In this document: one piece after another, positions 6,375-8,605 of the stretch
How positions within the stretch are numbered: the first letter of the stretch is position 1
Layout: the number at the start of each line of letters is the position of its first letter
From: an uncultured Lentisphaeria bacterium
Lineage (GTDB): Bacteria; Verrucomicrobiota; Lentisphaeria; Victivallales; Victivallaceae
Length of the DNA: 8,605 nucleotides
Reading direction: 5' to 3'
NCBI GenBank assembly: GCA_903821255.1
Contig: CAIJKT010000263.1
Location: 1-8,605, forward strand
The notes under the pieces: model-generated
What the model was told of the DNA's origin: nothing
The model's input: only the letters and a program-made list of their open reading frames with translations
The model's database searches: none
Program-made: the position numbers and the translations under genes

Positions 6375-6988
6375 AACTAGTGTATATTATATTGATTCTG
6401 ATATTCGGCTTGACCGCGAGTTACGGGCTGGAGAAGTTTTTTACCGAGAGGCGGGAGAGAATGTCCGCGGCTCAGGAAACTGACAAGCAGCGGGAAAACA
6501 AAAAAAACCAAGACCAGTCCAAACGTGGCGAGGCCAAAGCAGTGCCGTCAGAACCGGATTGCGACGTGCAGGCGTTGTTATCCAATAATTTTTTTGATTT
6601 GAGCAGGAATATCGCGCAGGGCAGGAATGAAAATATGCCGGCGGAATTAAAACTGGAGAATCTTTATCAGTTGCTGGGAGTATTGGAAATTGGTGACTGC
6701 AAGGCGGCAGTAATCGTAAACCGGAACCAGCCGCAGCGCGCCCCCGCCGTCAAAGGCAAAACAGCGGATAAACGTATTTATCTGCTGGGGGATACGATTG
6801 GAAACGGCTTTAAATTATCTGAAATTGAACAAAAAAAGGTAAAATTCACAAGGGACGGGCGCGAACATGAACTGGTGATGTTTCAAGACCGGAAAGGGAC
6901 GGCTCAAGCCGGTCCCGGAAACATACAGGGATTGCCGCTACCGGATCCAAACATGTCGCGACCGCCGCGAAATATCAGGAGCAGATGA
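6371..6988 (+). CDS. gspC: short GspC/PilP-like protein with HR domain and no PDZ domain
   Basis: GspC connects the inner-membrane platform to the N0 domain of the secretin. This 205-residue protein has an N-terminal membrane helix (about 3-20), a highly charged linker (21-63), and a homology-region (HR) domain at about 64-171. The HR pattern is clear: LLSNNFFDL (69-77), then LYQLLGVLEIGDCKAAVIVNR (98-118, key residues L102, G103, A112, V114), then RIYLLGDTIGNGFKLSEI (135-152) and a final hairpin with the DGREHELVM segment (162-170). A Gly/Pro-rich tail follows. Many classical GspC proteins carry a PDZ or coiled-coil domain after HR; this one stops, so it resembles PilP in domain content, although it keeps a membrane helix instead of a PilP lipobox. 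GGAGG (6356-6360) lies 10 bases ahead of its ATG. It overlaps gspM by ATGA and touches the secretin gene. Confidence 0.75.
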   Translation: MKLVYIILILIFGLTASYGLEKFFTERRERMSAAQETDKQRENKKNQDQSKRGEAKAVPSEPDCDVQALLSNNFFDLSRNIAQGRNENMPAELKLENLYQLLGVLEIGDCKAAVIVNRNQPQRAPAVKGKTADKRIYLLGDTIGNGFKLSEIEQKKVKFTRDGREHELVMFQDRKGTAQAGPGNIQGLPLPDPNMSRPPRNIRSR

Positions 6989-8605
6989 TGATAAGAAAAC
7001 ATAGAGTTAAAGGTTATTTGTGGTCTGTGATACTGGCGTGTGCGCTGTTGTCGAGTTCCTGCAACAGTCACAAGGTGGATGAGAAGAAAGATAAGGATAA
7101 GGCGGCAGAAAAGTCTAAAACGCCGGACAAGATTAAATTTCCTGGGGATTTGAAACCGAAATCGGACAATCAGACCCCGGACGAGGAAGTAGCAATGCCG
7201 CAGAGCACCCAGACTCCCGGAGGAAATTCCGCAACGGCAAAAGAGTCCGGATCTGAAGTTGCGGGGGGAACGGCGCCGGAGACGGCACAGCCATCATTTT
7301 ATGAGAAATTCATCCGGAACAAGAAAACCGATGCAAATGCGAAACCGATGAAAGTTGCGCTGAATTTCGACAATGTGGACATTACGGACGTGATTTCGGC
7401 ATTTGCCTCTTCGCTGAAGTTCAGTTATATGACGGACCCGGAAGTCAAGGGTTCAGTCACGATGTTTTTAGACATGCCGATGACGGAACCGGAGCTGTGG
7501 GCGATGTTCGAGCAATGCCTGCGGCTGTGCGGATCATACTGTGTGATGAACAACGGCGTGGTGCAGATTATGCCGTTTTCCAAGCTGCCGCAGCAGCAGC
7601 AGTTGACGCTGGGTTATAAGCCGGCAGGAAATGCGGAAGTGCTGTTTTACAAACTGAAGGCAGCCCCGGCGGCGGATGTCGCCAAGGAGTTGAAACCGTT
7701 TATGACCGCGGGAGCGACACTGGTCGAAATTCCCCGGCGCAATGCGCTGCTGGTTGTGGATGCGATGTCCAATATGCCGAAATTGATTGAACTACTGAAG
7801 TTTCTGGACGAGCGCCCGGGTGCCGGGATGCGCAGAGCAGTGCTGCACTGTCACAATATCGCAGCTTCGCGGTTGATGAACGAGTTAAGCGAAGTGCTGC
7901 CGGTACTGGGCTTCCCGGTGACCGCAGTGCAGCGGACTGAGGGCCAGGCTGCGCAGAAACCGGAAGACCATAAATCCGATTCCGGCGTGATTTCGCTGAC
8001 CTGCATGGACCGGCTGCAACTGATCGTGGCTGCGGCCGTAACGCAGGAAGCGCTCGACGAACTCAAGAAGTGGGTGGAGATACTGGACCGCACCGACACC
8101 GGAGAACAGGAACGGGTATACATTTACCGCGTGATCAACAGCAAAGCGCCGGAACTGGTGCAGGCATTATCGGTGGTATTCAAAGTGGAAAGTACGACAC
8201 TTAGTGCGAGCAGTTCCTCCGGTCAGAAGGGAGGCGCGAAGAGCACTGGCGGCGACACCGCAGCCTCTTCCTCAAACTCAAGCACATCCAGCTCCAGCGG
8301 CAAAAATTCATCCAAGAAGGATATCGGACCGGCAAGCGTATTTGAAGTGCCGGTGAGCATTTTTGCGGACGCGGTCAACAACCGCCTGGTGATCAAAACG
8401 ACGCCGCGGACATATGCAATGCTGCAGGCGCTGTTGAAGCGTCTGGACACAGTGCCGGACCAGGTGCTGTTGCAAGTGCTGGTGGCCGAAGTCACACTGT
8501 CCGACTCACAGAGTTTCGGCATGACTTATTCGCTTAATGAAAACAACGGCAGCACGATCAACTCGATTCAGACCAATTATGCCGACGTGAACGGCAAGAC
8601 TGCCC
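6988..8605 (+). CDS. gspD: GspD-type secretin, 3' end beyond the window (partial)
   Basis: GspD forms the outer-membrane channel of the T2SS. About 539 codons are visible. After a signal peptide that ends in LLSSSC (Cys25, an imperfect lipobox) comes a Lys/Glu/Pro-rich linker (26 to about 118). The periplasmic domains follow in order: N0 (about 122-197, VALNFDNVDITDV then a two-strand end), N1 (about 217-278), N2 (about 282-371) and N3 (about 375-490). N3 holds a Ser/Gly-rich loop at about 402-445. The secretin core begins at LLQVLVAEVTLSDSQSFGM (about 494-512). Three N1-type repeats after N0 mark it as GspD rather than PilQ, which usually has AMIN plus N0 and N1. The ATG at 6988 lies 6 bases after AGGAG (6977-6981); the in-frame ATG at 6985 is only 3 bases away and is less likely. 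It overlaps the gspC stop by one base (TGATG). If Cys25 is lipidated, the protein may pilot itself to the outer membrane as Pseudomonas HxcQ does. Confidence 0.88.
   Translation, partial: MIRKHRVKGYLWSVILACALLSSSCNSHKVDEKKDKDKAAEKSKTPDKIKFPGDLKPKSDNQTPDEEVAMPQSTQTPGGNSATAKESGSEVAGGTAPETAQPSFYEKFIRNKKTDANAKPMKVALNFDNVDITDVISAFASSLKFSYMTDPEVKGSVTMFLDMPMTEPELWAMFEQCLRLCGSYCVMNNGVVQIMPFSKLPQQQQLTLGYKPAGNAEVLFYKLKAAPAADVAKELKPFMTAGATLVEIPRRNALLVVDAMSNMPKLIELLKFLDERPGAGMRRAVLHCHNIAASRLMNELSEVLPVLGFPVTAVQRTEGQAAQKPEDHKSDSGVISLTCMDRLQLIVAAAVTQEALDELKKWVEILDRTDTGEQERVYIYRVINSKAPELVQALSVVFKVESTTLSASSSSGQKGGAKSTGGDTAASSSNSSTSSSSGKNSSKKDIGPASVFEVPVSIFADAVNNRLVIKTTPRTYAMLQALLKRLDTVPDQVLLQVLVAEVTLSDSQSFGMTYSLNENNGSTINSIQTNYADVNGKTA

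Noticed and set aside
7851..8522. Minus-strand frames of 90 and 99 codons opposite the secretin
   Set aside because: The plus-strand frame encodes recognisable N2, N3 and secretin-core segments; the Ser-rich antisense products are composition artefacts.

Overview
The window looks like a piece of chromosome from a Gram-negative (two-membrane) bacterium. It encodes an outer-membrane secretin and the inner-membrane parts of a type II secretion system (T2SS). Coding regions are visibly GC-rich, while the non-coding stretches at 1-163 and 4263-4534 are very AT-rich. The sequence contains no rRNA or other phylogenetic marker. A PVC-group lineage (Lentisphaerae/Verrucomicrobia-like) or a deltaproteobacterium-like organism would fit the atypical T2SS and the multicopper protein with fibronectin domains, but this is only a weak inference.

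Region 1 (1-508) is a long AT-rich leader. It holds two possible very short ORFs (29 and 40 codons). It also carries an imperfect duplicated leader motif, GATTTACATAGTT-NN-TGCAAT, whose two copies lie exactly 200 bp apart. Each copy sits just upstream of a Shine-Dalgarno sequence: the first serves the 40-codon ORF and the second serves the large gene. An 8-bp hairpin directly abuts the first Shine-Dalgarno sequence.

Region 2 (509-4262) is one large gene for an exported multicopper oxidase of 1233 residues. It has a Sec signal peptide, an Ala-rich linker, a laccase/CotA-like catalytic region with all four copper motifs, and three C-terminal fibronectin type III domains. A strong intrinsic terminator ends it. 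The type 1 copper axial position reads Phe rather than Met, and a Met-rich tract lies just before the first copper motif. The architecture recalls Geobacter OmpB, a multicopper protein exported by an atypical T2SS.

Region 3 (4263-4534) is an AT-rich intergenic stretch with a plausible promoter. Region 4 (4535-8605, running off the window) is a tightly overlapping operon: a GspL-like protein, a GspM-like protein, a short GspC/PilP-like protein without a PDZ domain, and a GspD-type secretin (partial). The order L-M-C-D is not the classical gsp order (C-D-E-...-L-M). It matches the type IV pilus order pilM-N-O-P-Q, with L standing for a PilM+PilN fusion, M for PilO, C for PilP and D for PilQ.

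The working idea is that the operon encodes the envelope-spanning core of an atypical T2SS. The adjacent multicopper oxidase is a candidate substrate placed on or outside the outer membrane. The genes are separately transcribed, so the link is by proximity and family precedent only.
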